Positions 37,501 to 45,331 of a DNA stretch of 64,000 nt are shown here, piece after piece. A program made the translations under genes and the position numbers. The stretch's first letter is position 1. Each line of letters starts with the position of its first letter. The notes under the pieces were generated by a model. It had not been told where the DNA came from. It made no database searches and saw only the letters and a list, made by a program, of their open reading frames with translations. This DNA is from a virus. The DNA lies in the IMG/VR virus record IMGVR_UViG_3300022937_003185, positions 30,240-94,239 of that record. The stretch is one strand, 5' to 3'.

Positions 37501-40500
37501 GCTCACTACAAACTTTATCAGACGGGACAGCCTACCTGACTGGAGCGGGTGGGATAGAAATTACCACCGCCTCCAATGGCCAAATAACAATTAGTGGCAG
37601 CGAAGGTCGTATTTACACTGCTGGTACAGGACTCGACTTAACAGTTAATGAATTTTCAATCGATAATTCGATAGTGGCCACGCTAACTGGGTCAGTGTTT
37701 AGTGGAGATGTTGTTTTCCAGTCGGGCCTTTCTGGATCTTTACAGACTTTAGCAGACGGAACGACAGCTTACCTAACTGGAGCAGGAGGCATAGAAATAA
37801 CAACTGCCTCTAATGGTCAAATCACGATCAGCGGTAGTGAAGGCAGAGTATACACTGCTGGTACGGGTCTGTTGTTATCTGGTGAAGAGTTCTCTATTGA
37901 CAACTCTGTTGTCGCTACCCTAACCGGGTCTGTATTCACCGGTGATGCTATCTTTCAGGCAGGATTATCCGGATCTTTGCAGACGCTTAGCGATGGTATA
38001 ACTCCCTATATCGTCGGGACCGGAAGTATCAGCGTAACGACCTCATCATCGGGCCAGCTCGTTATATCATCTTCTGCTTCTGGTGGAGGTGGTTCAGGTG
38101 TAGATACTGTTTCACAAGCAGGCGGAATTACTGTAAACAATGTGACGACGATGGTGTTTACCAGTAGTTGTTTAACTGACAATGGTGGCGGTCAAGTTAC
38201 AGTTCAGCCTGTTATTGGTGCAGCAGAAGACGGCACATACACAGACGGTCTGTTCACAGACCTTGAGTACTGCACTCCGATCGGTACAGCAGTTGATAGA
38301 TTTAATGAGATATTACTGCAATTAGCACCATCACCAGCTCCAACTCTTACAACCGTAGATTGTAATGATAACGGCACAACGGCTTACCTATCATTTGGAG
38401 CTAGCTCTTCAACATCAGGATTTACGAACGTGGGTTCCTCTGCGGGTCTTGGCACCGCCGCGGACGTTAATGATCAGTACGGTGTGACAACTTCATCTGG
38501 CAATTTTAGAAAAGGTATTTTTACAGCCGGAAGAACTTTCGATGGCACCCTCAATTATCACGTCACAGCCGCCGATTACGGGAATGGCAACGTAAATTAT
38601 CCGGCTTACTCTTTTGGAGATGCTAACAAAGGTGAAATAGCTTTAGAAGTCAATGGTGTAATCATTCACACGGCTTCATTAACAGACACAACCGTGGGTT
38701 CAGGTGATCCAGGCTCAGGAACTTATACCACTGTTAACTCGAATGGGTCGGGTTTTACACAACTGTCGCAGACTGGTTCAGCCAAATTTAGTGACGGCTC
38801 GACGTTTACGTACTTTCAACACAGGACCGGAGAGTGGACGGTTGTTGACGGCGACCAGAGAGATGGGTGGAATTACGCTCGCGTCGTACAGATTGTCAAT
38901 AACATAACATCTTCTTTGACAAATTACGTCGAGTGGGTGAGAGACTCTAACACTGATCCTTTAACAGCCACGAATAATCAGATAACAGCCGTAGATGTCG
39001 GCGGATTGAAAGAGTTATCAGGTGTTAAATACTTCAAATCTGGCAGTGTGGAATACAGGGTAGATGTAGAGAACGCGTATAGAACTGTGTATGACTTGAA
39101 TGCGATAACATTTAACACTACCAACCTGTCCATCAGCAGTCAAGCAAAGCCGACGATAGACACCTTATCAGGGGAGGACTCTTCAAAAGTACTCTCCATA
39201 ACAGGAAGCTCAGTAATAACTGATCAGACTTTATTGAACGGCTCTGTCGCCGCCTCAATCAACGTTACTCATCCGTTAAAGTCAAATCTGTCTGCTGGCG
39301 GCGCAACAACAGCGTCTGGCTTCTTGTTGTATAATGTTACTGATAACTCCACAGCGACATCTGAGACCTTCCGAGGGGAGAGCTATAGGGTTCAATCGGC
39401 ATCGTATGATCTACAATCAGATGTGACTGGTGGCTCTTTCGATTGGGATTCTTCCCTACATATGTCAGGCACTAACGCTGGTCATACTGACGGATTATTG
39501 TTCTATGACGATGAGCTTGTGGCTCCAACAAACTCTTTGTTGAGCGGTGATTTTAGAAATAGTGTCGACCTGGGCTCCCTTGATTTTGCGCCGTCTGGAA
39601 ATCCGGACTATACGGGCATAACTACTGGTACACGAACATTCTACAGAAAATATCAGAATACATCAGGTGGCACCGCCAATTCGTATGCACTAACTTTCTA
39701 TGGATCAGGTACGTCCATAGTCGGTGATTCAGGGACTTTAAACTCTTCTAACGTGAAAGTCTATGTTAAGCTTCCCGACAACAGTTCTGGTAATACAACT
39801 GGGTGGCTGGACCTGGCAACACTTTTCACATCTGGTACTTACACTGACGGGTCAGGTGCTCGGGTCTACAACTCTCCCGGGTCATTCACGACGACTGTGA
39901 GAGGTACGTTTGGCACACATGACATCGCGAACAACGATTTTATCGTCGCCAAAGTCTTAGCCGATGCTTCCTGGACAGGTAATATAAGCCAATTAGACAT
40001 CTCGTTTGCGAACTCTAACGCAACACCAGCTTCCAATCTGGTTGACATATCTTCAGCAGATGACGGGATAGACGCGAAGTTAAGCTTTGGAACAACGAAG
40101 CCCGTAACAGATTTTACCAATGTAGGATCCTCCGCCGGCGTTGGCAGCGCGGCAAACACTAACGACGACTACCTAGACGGGACGCCGAATGCGAGGAGGC
40201 TTGGTATATTTGATCTTACTTCTGATATTGATGGTCCCATAAACACAGACTCTTCATCAGGAGGGTTCGCAGATGGTCACACAGGCATTCTTAAGTTAGA
40301 AGTTAATGGTTCGGAAATACCAGCTGCTCAAATAGATCTAGCTGCCTTTGCGGGCTCTGGATACCCTGGTTCTGGAGCGTCATCATCTGTTAATGGTAAT
40401 GGTACCGGGTTCACTAACGTCTCAACAGCACAACCACGTACAGGGTCAAACAATTATCCAGATTTTGACGAATGGTTTAGGACGGCCCGGTTTAATGTTG

Positions 40501-41789
40501 ACGCAGCCGATCAAAGAAATGGCTGGAACTATGTCAGAGCAATTCACTCTGTAGGCGGCTCAGACAGAACGACGACATACGTTGAATGGGTGAACGACTT
40601 CTATACAACTAATATGTCATTCACCAATATCGGGTTTGATGACTTCGGTGGAGACACGGTCTTTTATCTATCTGGCGTTAAGTACTTCGATAATATAGCA
40701 GGGGACGTCTCAGGTAGCTTGAAGGCTGAAGTTAGTGGGTCTCACTCCAATATCTACTCTAGAGCATCTAACGCTTTCTCAAGTTTAAGCTTAACGAACC
40801 TTACAATAAACAGCATAGAGTTCGGCGGAATAGGGTATGTAAACACAACAGTGTCTAGCGATTCTACTGTGGCTCTTCCCGCTTTGGACACCGCGATATC
40901 AGATGCACAATCACGTGATATGCATGTCACTGCTTCTTACAACTGTACGCTGACTAACTCTCTACCTGAAGATGCTGATTCTGTATCAACATTCTTTAGA
41001 GTACTTCATCCTCAAAAGTCTACTTTAAATTCTCCTGTGCAAAGCAAGAGCACTTTCTTGATCTTCTCTGCTAGCGACTCCTCGACTGTAGATGACACAG
41101 AGAACTTTTCTGGAGAGTACTACCGGCTGATATCTGGTTCATATGACCTGAAGGCAGACATTACAGATGTAGCAAACGTATGGGATTCGACAGCTAACAT
41201 GAACTCCGTCGCAGGACATGACAACGGTCTTTTAATATATGACGGAAAACTATATTCTCCGAAGGCTAAAGGAAATTCTGGTGATTTTGCCAATGTTGCA
41301 GAGGGCGGTTTGTATCAGGGTCCAGATGATAATGTTGACTATTCGACACTTTCTAACGGAAGAAGAGCATATTATAGAGCATTCAGAAATGATACTGCTT
41401 CGGATCTGCCAGAGATGTTTGTGGAGATGACTGGAGATGCAGAGGTAATTCCAAGAAGCGGAGCCTTCGCCACAGGTTCGCTGGGTGCCAACAAGTATAT
41501 CCACGTCGATGTAAAGATACCCGGACAAACAGAGTGGCTTGACCTCGCAAAACCAGGTGATACGTCAAATGATGAAGACGGTGATGGTTGTCTCAAGGGA
41601 ACGCTAGACCAAGTTATAGATTCCGGCGGAAATAGAAATAATTGTTCGTTCCAAGGAGCAACAGCTAATGGTACCGAAGGAAGTACACCTCCGGTGTCGA
41701 GACAGGATTACGTGATAATTAGAATTGTCGCGGATGAAGACTGGACAGGAAACATAGACTCTCTTAGTATAGACTGGAGCACTGCATAA
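34536..41789 (+). CDS. Giant repeat-containing tail fibre (2417 residues)
   Basis: The longest gene here, made of fibre-type beta modules. Residues ~1-640 contain Gly/Ser/Thr-rich strands with AGTGL/LTAG motifs. Residues ~640-1140 are seven to eight repeats starting DNSVVATLTGSVFSGD and containing GLSGSLQTL-x-DGT. Residues ~1150-1210 form a Gly-rich hinge. The last ~1140 residues are two divergent copies of one ~560-residue block, each with FTNVGSSAG, a YVEWV strand, a G-VKYF strand and a C-terminal WTGNI. It would form a long trimeric fibre for host contact. No chaperone-type intramolecular peptidase was seen at the C-terminus. The stop overlaps the next ATG by one base. Confidence 0.83.
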   Translation: MSQKNRTELRKKDFLVVRQTKNQNIAKVITPQTFQVGLDDAEFKNTLIVKGNAQVEGRLTDSAGNAFIKGSGNVTVTEDSSGGVTITAALSAGGALTGGTSGGITNFSYDGSGTATVALDLFTNTGLEIHPSYGLAINPTQATELSAIPASNDYLLIHDTSDTTNIRDVKKISVANLLAAAPAHSALTFSVSPRDGLSGASFDNQADANFDVNAGTGLAIVGGTSSGGAVFVDPSNASSAAIAAGDSVLFYDATASGTRKTTIQDIANFASSYSVSVGTGLTGTAYDGSGNSTFAIDTGVIPTLASSNTFSGTNTFSSTINANAGIQIAPGTPLLVAGTNVSLSTAPSGQVTISSTFAPGGSLTAGDGIKSFTYDGSSNTTVAVTADGLSSVGTPDRLDYVIIADSANPDSLTRSTVGSIADSVNRTSIVNAGQAININYANPISDPATFSVKFDNSTITLNSAGQLQASGVTTGPVGDPQATYLVLSTTSSLDNERVLTAGTGLQSTDAGANAAFTMAIDDSVVATLTGSQFSGNVGITGSLGVEGNALFATGLSGSLQTLADGSSYLREGNNITIVTGSDGSITISSTASGGGGGDSAAEYLVLSTTSSLDNERVLTAGTGIQTLDAGAGSTFTIGIDNSVVATLTGSVFSGDVVFQSGLSGSLQTLTDGTAYLTGAGGIEVTTASNGQITISGSEGRIYTAGTGLDLTANEFSVDNSVVATLTGSVFSGDAVFEAGLSGSLQTLTDGTAYITTIGGISITTASSGQLILSSAIGDITSVTAGNGLLGGGTDSDVTLEVDNSVIATLTGSVFTGDVIFQSGLSGSLQTLADGTAYLTGAGGIEISTSSNGQITISGSEGRIYTAGTGLDLTANEFSVDNSVVATLTGSVFTGDAVFQSGLSGSLQTLSDGTTAYITTIGGISITTASSGQLILSSAIGDITSVNAGNGLLGGGTDSDVTLQIDDSIVAALTGAVFSGDVIFQSGLSGSLQTLSDGTAYLTGAGGIEITTASNGQITISGSEGRIYTAGTGLDLTVNEFSIDNSIVATLTGSVFSGDVVFQSGLSGSLQTLADGTTAYLTGAGGIEITTASNGQITISGSEGRVYTAGTGLLLSGEEFSIDNSVVATLTGSVFTGDAIFQAGLSGSLQTLSDGITPYIVGTGSISVTTSSSGQLVISSSASGGGGSGVDTVSQAGGITVNNVTTMVFTSSCLTDNGGGQVTVQPVIGAAEDGTYTDGLFTDLEYCTPIGTAVDRFNEILLQLAPSPAPTLTTVDCNDNGTTAYLSFGASSSTSGFTNVGSSAGLGTAADVNDQYGVTTSSGNFRKGIFTAGRTFDGTLNYHVTAADYGNGNVNYPAYSFGDANKGEIALEVNGVIIHTASLTDTTVGSGDPGSGTYTTVNSNGSGFTQLSQTGSAKFSDGSTFTYFQHRTGEWTVVDGDQRDGWNYARVVQIVNNITSSLTNYVEWVRDSNTDPLTATNNQITAVDVGGLKELSGVKYFKSGSVEYRVDVENAYRTVYDLNAITFNTTNLSISSQAKPTIDTLSGEDSSKVLSITGSSVITDQTLLNGSVAASINVTHPLKSNLSAGGATTASGFLLYNVTDNSTATSETFRGESYRVQSASYDLQSDVTGGSFDWDSSLHMSGTNAGHTDGLLFYDDELVAPTNSLLSGDFRNSVDLGSLDFAPSGNPDYTGITTGTRTFYRKYQNTSGGTANSYALTFYGSGTSIVGDSGTLNSSNVKVYVKLPDNSSGNTTGWLDLATLFTSGTYTDGSGARVYNSPGSFTTTVRGTFGTHDIANNDFIVAKVLADASWTGNISQLDISFANSNATPASNLVDISSADDGIDAKLSFGTTKPVTDFTNVGSSAGVGSAANTNDDYLDGTPNARRLGIFDLTSDIDGPINTDSSSGGFADGHTGILKLEVNGSEIPAAQIDLAAFAGSGYPGSGASSSVNGNGTGFTNVSTAQPRTGSNNYPDFDEWFRTARFNVDAADQRNGWNYVRAIHSVGGSDRTTTYVEWVNDFYTTNMSFTNIGFDDFGGDTVFYLSGVKYFDNIAGDVSGSLKAEVSGSHSNIYSRASNAFSSLSLTNLTINSIEFGGIGYVNTTVSSDSTVALPALDTAISDAQSRDMHVTASYNCTLTNSLPEDADSVSTFFRVLHPQKSTLNSPVQSKSTFLIFSASDSSTVDDTENFSGEYYRLISGSYDLKADITDVANVWDSTANMNSVAGHDNGLLIYDGKLYSPKAKGNSGDFANVAEGGLYQGPDDNVDYSTLSNGRRAYYRAFRNDTASDLPEMFVEMTGDAEVIPRSGAFATGSLGANKYIHVDVKIPGQTEWLDLAKPGDTSNDEDGDGCLKGTLDQVIDSGGNRNNCSFQGATANGTEGSTPPVSRQDYVIIRIVADEDWTGNIDSLSIDWSTA
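36096..37990 (+). repeat. Alternating A/B tandem repeats inside the fibre gene
   Basis: The D-(N/D)-S-(V/I)-V-A-T-L-T-G motif begins at 36096, 36453, 36687, 36939, 37173, 37428, 37662 and 37899. After the first, spacings are 234, 252, 234, 255, 234 and 237 bases. Type A units (78 residues) carry GGIEVTTASNGQITISGSEG and then GTGLDL-T-NEFS; type B units (84-85 residues) carry GGISITTASSGQLILSSAIG and then GNGLLGGGTDSDVTL. Order is A-B-A-B-A-A. Codons for identical residues differ between units, so the array is old or under protein-level selection. All units are in frame. Confidence 0.85.
38353..41786 (+). repeat. Tandem duplication of a ~1.7 kb fibre block
   Basis: Copy 1 begins near 38353 (DCNDNGTTAYLSFGA) and ends near 40020 (ASWTGNISQLDISF). 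Copy 2 begins near 40042 (DISSADDGIDAKLSFGT) and ends at the stop (EDWTGNIDSLSIDW). Both share FTNVGSSAG, a QRDGWNY/QRNGWNY element, YVEWV, LSGVKYF, NLTI/NLSI strands, HP-K-S and GLL-YD. Identity at protein level is clear but partial, so the duplication is not recent. Confidence 0.75.
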
Positions 41790-43405
41790 TGGCGGGAAAG
41801 AGTAATACTACTGCTACGCTGTTTGCTCAGAAGAAACTTCTGAACAAAGCGCATACTAGTATTCTTAAGTCGGATGCTCAAGAGACGATCACGACCAATA
41901 TTCAACCTGCCGCCCAAACCACGTTTGGTCAGGAGATTCCGTCAGAGCCCGAAAAGACGCTGTATTTGATACAGAGTGCTAGCGCGGGCTTGCCCGGAAC
42001 AATCGAATATGTCCAATTTGATATAACCAGTATAAGCGGTACATCTTATGATGCTGACTCTATAGACTCTGGTGCTGGACCTTCGCCGTCTAATAACGGC
42101 CCTCACGGTTATGCTTTATCCCTACCTTCAAATTACGAGGCTCTTAGTTCTAATCCGAAGAAGGGATTAGGGGTTTTTGATAATGGTGCGGTCTTGACTG
42201 GATCTCTGGGTCGGGTACAAATTGTACCACCAGTATTCTCTGTTGATCGTCCTAATCCGTATGCAGTAACCCTATACAAAGGTACGCCTGGTCCTAATCC
42301 AGCTACTGATCCAAACATCATCCCTCTTGAAGCAGAGATTGATTATCAGCTAGACACATTCAACGGCGTCCTATTTGTACAGGATTACGATGCTTCTACT
42401 GTTCCTCTATATGCTCGGGCCTTCATCTATGTCGGCGACATGATAACCGAGGTGATAGAAGATATTAACGTATCTGGAGGAGGATCAGGTGACGCTAATG
42501 CAGAGTACATGGTCACTAGCCTAACAGGCTCGTTACCCAATGCTAAGTTGATAGAAGCTGGACCCGGTATTTCTATTACAACCGGTTCCAATTCAATAAC
42601 GATATCTTCAACAACAGCGGCTGGCGGAATTGATGGTCGTAGTAAGAGGCGATATCTCCTCACTTCATCGCACCCTGCAAAAACAGAATTTATAACAGAC
42701 TTAACGGACTTCTCAGAGGTCTCGTATAATCCTGACTTGATTGATGTTTTTCTTAATGGCACGCTGATGCATTCAGGTACTCAAGCTGAGGTCACAGCAG
42801 AGACTATTGACTATACTATCATGACTTCTGGGTCTATAAGTTTTGCGTTTGCGCTTTTCCAAGATGATTATGTTGACACTATTATATCTAGGGTCTCATC
42901 TGGGTCATCGGGATCAGGAGGTGGAGATTCCAATGCTGAATATCTAGTTCTTTCGACCACTGGCTCACTGACAAGTGAACGTGCATTCGTAGCTGGGACC
43001 GGTCTCAACTCTACCGACGCTGGAGCTGGAGGAAACTTTACTATTGATATTGACGACTCTGTTGTCGCGACCCTTACCGGCTCAGTGTTTACGGGCCCCG
43101 TAGAGTTCCAGGGAGCAGTAACTGGATCCTTTCCAGTAGACAGAAGCAAAGGCATCTATTTTTTGTCCTCTAGTATACCAGCTGGAACGAGCTTTTCTAC
43201 CCCGTCCACCGACTTCTCAGAAGCGCAATACGATCAAGATAAAATCGACGTTTTTGTGAATGGGATGTTATTACACAGTGGGTCGCAGACACAAATAAAT
43301 GCCTCCGAGCGTGATTACTACATAGATAGTGCTAGCAGTCTTAAGTTTTCTTTTGATATGAAAGTTGACGATGTTGTCGATATCGTTGTCTTCAAAGTCA
43401 CTTAG
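41789..43405 (+). CDS. Tail fibre/adaptor protein sharing modules with neighbouring fibres
   Basis: A 538-residue protein. The N-terminus (TTATLFAQKKLLNKAHTSIL) is not recognised and may be the attachment domain. The C-terminal half holds two copies of an ~87-residue module starting at bases 42632 and 43139. Each copy has an F-(I/S)-T/S-x-x-T-DFSE element, then DVFLNG or DVFVNG, L-H-SG, and a final DD-VD-I strand. Between them lies a 60-residue stretch (AEYLVLSTTGSL, DDSVVATLTGSVFTG) almost the same as one in the 2417-residue fibre. The DVF-NG-LL module is common in phage fibre ends. It probably extends or joins the giant fibre, whose gene overlaps it. Confidence 0.75.
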   Translation: MAGKSNTTATLFAQKKLLNKAHTSILKSDAQETITTNIQPAAQTTFGQEIPSEPEKTLYLIQSASAGLPGTIEYVQFDITSISGTSYDADSIDSGAGPSPSNNGPHGYALSLPSNYEALSSNPKKGLGVFDNGAVLTGSLGRVQIVPPVFSVDRPNPYAVTLYKGTPGPNPATDPNIIPLEAEIDYQLDTFNGVLFVQDYDASTVPLYARAFIYVGDMITEVIEDINVSGGGSGDANAEYMVTSLTGSLPNAKLIEAGPGISITTGSNSITISSTTAAGGIDGRSKRRYLLTSSHPAKTEFITDLTDFSEVSYNPDLIDVFLNGTLMHSGTQAEVTAETIDYTIMTSGSISFAFALFQDDYVDTIISRVSSGSSGSGGGDSNAEYLVLSTTGSLTSERAFVAGTGLNSTDAGAGGNFTIDIDDSVVATLTGSVFTGPVEFQGAVTGSFPVDRSKGIYFLSSSIPAGTSFSTPSTDFSEAQYDQDKIDVFVNGMLLHSGSQTQINASERDYYIDSASSLKFSFDMKVDDVVDIVVFKVT

Positions 43406-43472
43406 ATAATAGTTAATAAAGAATCCACAAGCGTCAAGATTCTGGTAATCGGAAAGTTTTTAGGAGAGCGTA

Positions 43473-43697
43473 ATGCAGGAAAAAGAATCCAATATTTTTG
43501 AGACAGCAGACTTAGGCCTTGCTGCTTTTCTTTTAGTCAAGGGGTGTCCTCTTTTAGTCGCTGGTCGCGAAAAAAGTAGATTTTCTTTTGTTTTCGAGGG
43601 TAAGTCTGAATGCGAGTCTCTATCAATAAAGTATGTGAATAGCGATTTTGCAAAATTTGATGCATCTCTAAAAAATTTAAAAAATCTTGTTAAATAG
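43473..43697 (+). CDS. DUF5659 family protein
   Basis: A 74-residue protein matching the DUF5659 pattern: FETADLGLAAFLLVKGCPLL at residues 9-28, then a strand pair SRFSFVFEG, then SIKYVNSDFAKFDASLKNLKNL. The combination of T-x-D-L-x-L-A-A-(F/Y)-L, a FxF strand and a final helix with Tyr-x-Asn is the family's outline; its function is unknown. It has its own good Shine-Dalgarno (AGGAGA at 43462-43467) and stands in a non-overlapping gap between fibre genes, just before the leader of the highly expressed gene. It has no membrane segment. Confidence 0.75.
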   Translation: MQEKESNIFETADLGLAAFLLVKGCPLLVAGREKSRFSFVFEGKSECESLSIKYVNSDFAKFDASLKNLKNLVK

Positions 43698-43707
43698 ATT
43701 TCTTCTG

Positions 43708-43716
43708 TATATTTAA
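43708..43716 (+). promoter_or_regulatory. Possible promoter element TATATTTAA
   Basis: This A+T-rich nonamer lies 112 bases before the ATG at 43828. The same nonamer occurs at 54764-54772 in the gap before another structural gene. It is not the TATAAATA box, and no matching -35 hexamer is evident. It is recorded because the downstream gene looks very strongly expressed and needs a promoter in this gap. Confidence 0.3.
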
Positions 43717-43719
43717 AAT

Positions 43720-43736
43720 CGTGAGGTCTCCTCACG
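43720..43736 (+). promoter_or_regulatory. 7-bp hairpin in leader gap
   Basis: CGTGAGG-TCT-CCTCACG forms a perfect 7-bp stem with a 3-base loop. It is not followed by a T-run, so it is not a typical intrinsic terminator for the DUF5659 gene. It may act as a processing or stability element in the leader of the highly expressed gene. Confidence 0.4.
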
Positions 43737-43761
43737 TCGTTAGTTTGTATAGTTTCGTTCC

Positions 43762-43777
43762 TTAGTTAGTTAGTTAG
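43762..43777 (+). repeat. (TTAG)4 microrepeat
   Basis: Four perfect TTAG units lie in the leader region before the abundant fibre-like gene. A similar CTAGTTAGTTA sequence follows the same gene at about 45244-45255, so the gene is bracketed by TTAG-rich DNA that also places stop codons on the + strand. The role is unknown. Confidence 0.6.
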
Positions 43778-43799
43778 TGAGTTTGTCTAAACATAACTA

Positions 43800-43814
43800 A
43801 GCGCTTTAAGCGCT
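43800..43814 (+). promoter_or_regulatory. 5' leader hairpin next to the ribosome-binding site
   Basis: AGCGCT-TTA-AGCGCT is a perfect 6-bp stem with a 3-base loop that ends 2-3 bases before the AAAGGA Shine-Dalgarno of the gene at 43828. Such leader stems are known to protect abundant phage messages from decay; that role here is inference. Confidence 0.45.
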
Positions 43815-43827
43815 CAAAGGAAAAACT

Positions 43828-45234
43828 ATGTCTAGTACACAAATTAGATTACAACAACTTACCGGTTCACTTGCTTCTATTAAGTCCGGAGTGACCGGTG
43901 TTTCTACACAGGGTGCAGCAGCAGCATTCAATGCTGATGACCTTGAGGGTATCCTGAAGTACTACGCTCAGGCTCTTACCAACCTTCACGGTGCCGCTGA
44001 GTTCGGTAACCAGACAATCGGTAAGATTGCTCACGCTACCAACGACATCGTTCTTGAGTCACAAGGTAGCAGCCAGAAGATCTACCTTGACTCAAACTAC
44101 CAAGTTCACCTTGCTGCTGCAGGTAGTGCTTCTGATTCGATGAAGATTGATTCTGAGCAGGGTGGTGTTGATATTGACGCCCTCTTGGGTGTTAACATTA
44201 CTGCTGATTCTGTAGACTCCGACGCTATCCGTCTCAACGCCACTGCTGGTGGTATTGATATAGATTCTGCTGGAACCTTCTCACTCGTTTCTGCTAACAC
44301 AACTGGTGGTAGCTCATCCGTCATCGACGGTGGTGCTTGGCTTGACCTTGAAGCTGATTACTCTGGTGGTGGTCGCATTAACATTGCTGCTAAGCAGTCG
44401 GGTGCTAGTGTTCACCTTAGCGTTAACTCACAAACCCACGCTCAATTCGACGAGAGCTTCTCGACCTTCGCTGTGGTTCCTGTAAAGGTCACAGACTCCT
44501 CAGCTGCTGCTGAATCCGATCAGGGTGCTCTTAGAGTTTCTGGCGGTGCTGGTATCGCCGGTGACCTCCACGTTGGATCAAGCCTCGTTGTTACCGGTTC
44601 AGCTATGGAGATGGTCAACAGCGCTGCACAACTTCAGTTCGCTGAGGACATCGCGAGAGTCAAGATTGACGGTACCACAATGATTGTAGAGTCTGATGCG
44701 GCTCTCTTCTTGACTGGTACTGGTGGTGCTTCTGTTGTATCTGACCACGCTTCTATGGGTGTTGAGCTCAAGGCTACGCAGGCTGGCTTGTACCTCACCG
44801 GTGCATCTGGTCTTCATGTCGAGACTGACAGCGGTGCTCACGGTGGTTACAACGGTGCTCTTGCGTTTGCAGCAGGAACCGACGGTGCTACTTTCGAGAG
44901 CAACTTCCCTGGCTCGTCGCTCCTCGGCGCTATCAACGCTCTTAACGTTAGCTTGACAGGCACTCAGCCTACTCTCATGGAGAACAAGCTCAGTGCTGAC
45001 GTTTCTGAGAGCGCTGGTTCTTGGCCAGTTGTCGTTGCTTACGTTGAGGGTGATAACACCACTCTTAGCGGTTGGAACTCGCTCAAGAAGAACGAGCTTG
45101 ACGTTTACGTCAACGGTCAACTTCTGCGTTCTGGTTCTAGCGACGACTATGTTCTTAACACAACTACTGGTCAGATTGACTTCAAGTTCGCGATTCTCGC
45201 GGACGACTTGGTTGTTGCAATCGAGCGTAAGTAA
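43828..45234 (+). CDS. Abundant fibre-like virion protein
   Basis: A 468-residue beta-rich protein. The N-terminus is helical and Ala-rich (TQIRLQQLTGSLASIKSG, then DLEGILKYYAQALTNLHG). The middle has repeated strands with DID/NAT/GG turns, and ALRVSGGAGIAGDLHVGSSL is a fibre motif seen widely in T4-like phages. The C-terminus carries the DVYVNGQLLRSG module shared with the fibre gene upstream. Codon use is unlike all neighbours: GCT, GGT, CTT, AAC, TAC, AAG and CGT dominate and AGA is rare, a sign of very high expression. It stands alone between a leader with hairpins and a double terminator. A major fibre or decoration protein is likely. Confidence 0.72.
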   Translation: MSSTQIRLQQLTGSLASIKSGVTGVSTQGAAAAFNADDLEGILKYYAQALTNLHGAAEFGNQTIGKIAHATNDIVLESQGSSQKIYLDSNYQVHLAAAGSASDSMKIDSEQGGVDIDALLGVNITADSVDSDAIRLNATAGGIDIDSAGTFSLVSANTTGGSSSVIDGGAWLDLEADYSGGGRINIAAKQSGASVHLSVNSQTHAQFDESFSTFAVVPVKVTDSSAAAESDQGALRVSGGAGIAGDLHVGSSLVVTGSAMEMVNSAAQLQFAEDIARVKIDGTTMIVESDAALFLTGTGGASVVSDHASMGVELKATQAGLYLTGASGLHVETDSGAHGGYNGALAFAAGTDGATFESNFPGSSLLGAINALNVSLTGTQPTLMENKLSADVSESAGSWPVVVAYVEGDNTTLSGWNSLKKNELDVYVNGQLLRSGSSDDYVLNTTTGQIDFKFAILADDLVVAIERK

Positions 45235-45254
45235 TAGCTTACAGCTAGTTAGTT

Positions 45255-45270
45255 AAAAACTTCGGTTTTT
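45255..45270 (+). terminator. UUCG-tetraloop hairpin, first of a tandem terminator
   Basis: AAAAAC-TTCG-GTTTTT is a 6-bp stem closed by the very stable C(UUCG)G tetraloop and ending in five T. It lies 20 bases after the stop of the abundant gene and directly before a second, stronger hairpin. Confidence 0.75.
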
Positions 45271-45304
45271 CGGGTGGGAGCTTGTCTCCCACCCGTTTTT
45301 TTTT
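45271..45304 (+). terminator. Strong Rho-independent terminator
   Basis: CGGGTGGGAG-CTTGT-CTCCCACCCG is a perfect 10-bp GC-rich stem with a 5-base loop, followed by nine T (45296-45304). With the preceding UUCG hairpin it should end nearly all transcripts of the abundant gene. It is the clearest terminator in the window. Confidence 0.93.
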
Positions 45305-45331
45305 GCTTTTTATACTGTTCTAAAAGATAGT

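Noticed and set aside
36096-37990. Regular repeats that could suggest a CRISPR array
   Set aside because: Units of 234-255 bases stay in one reading frame and encode conserved fibre repeats; there are no short repeats with unique spacers.
34536-43405. Diversity-generating retroelement acting on the fibre genes
   Set aside because: No reverse transcriptase or template/variable repeat pair with adenine-specific changes was seen in the window.
43406-43472. AGAATC/GATTCT inverted repeat in the gap before the DUF5659 gene as a terminator
   Set aside because: Only 6 bp with a 12-base loop and no T-run; too weak to call.
43720-43736. Intrinsic terminator after the DUF5659 gene
   Set aside because: Good stem but no T-run follows; recorded only as a hairpin.
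44599-45120. Long antisense open frame opposite the abundant fibre-like gene
   Set aside because: It is a shadow caused by the biased codon use of the + strand gene; no ribosome-binding site or sensible domain.
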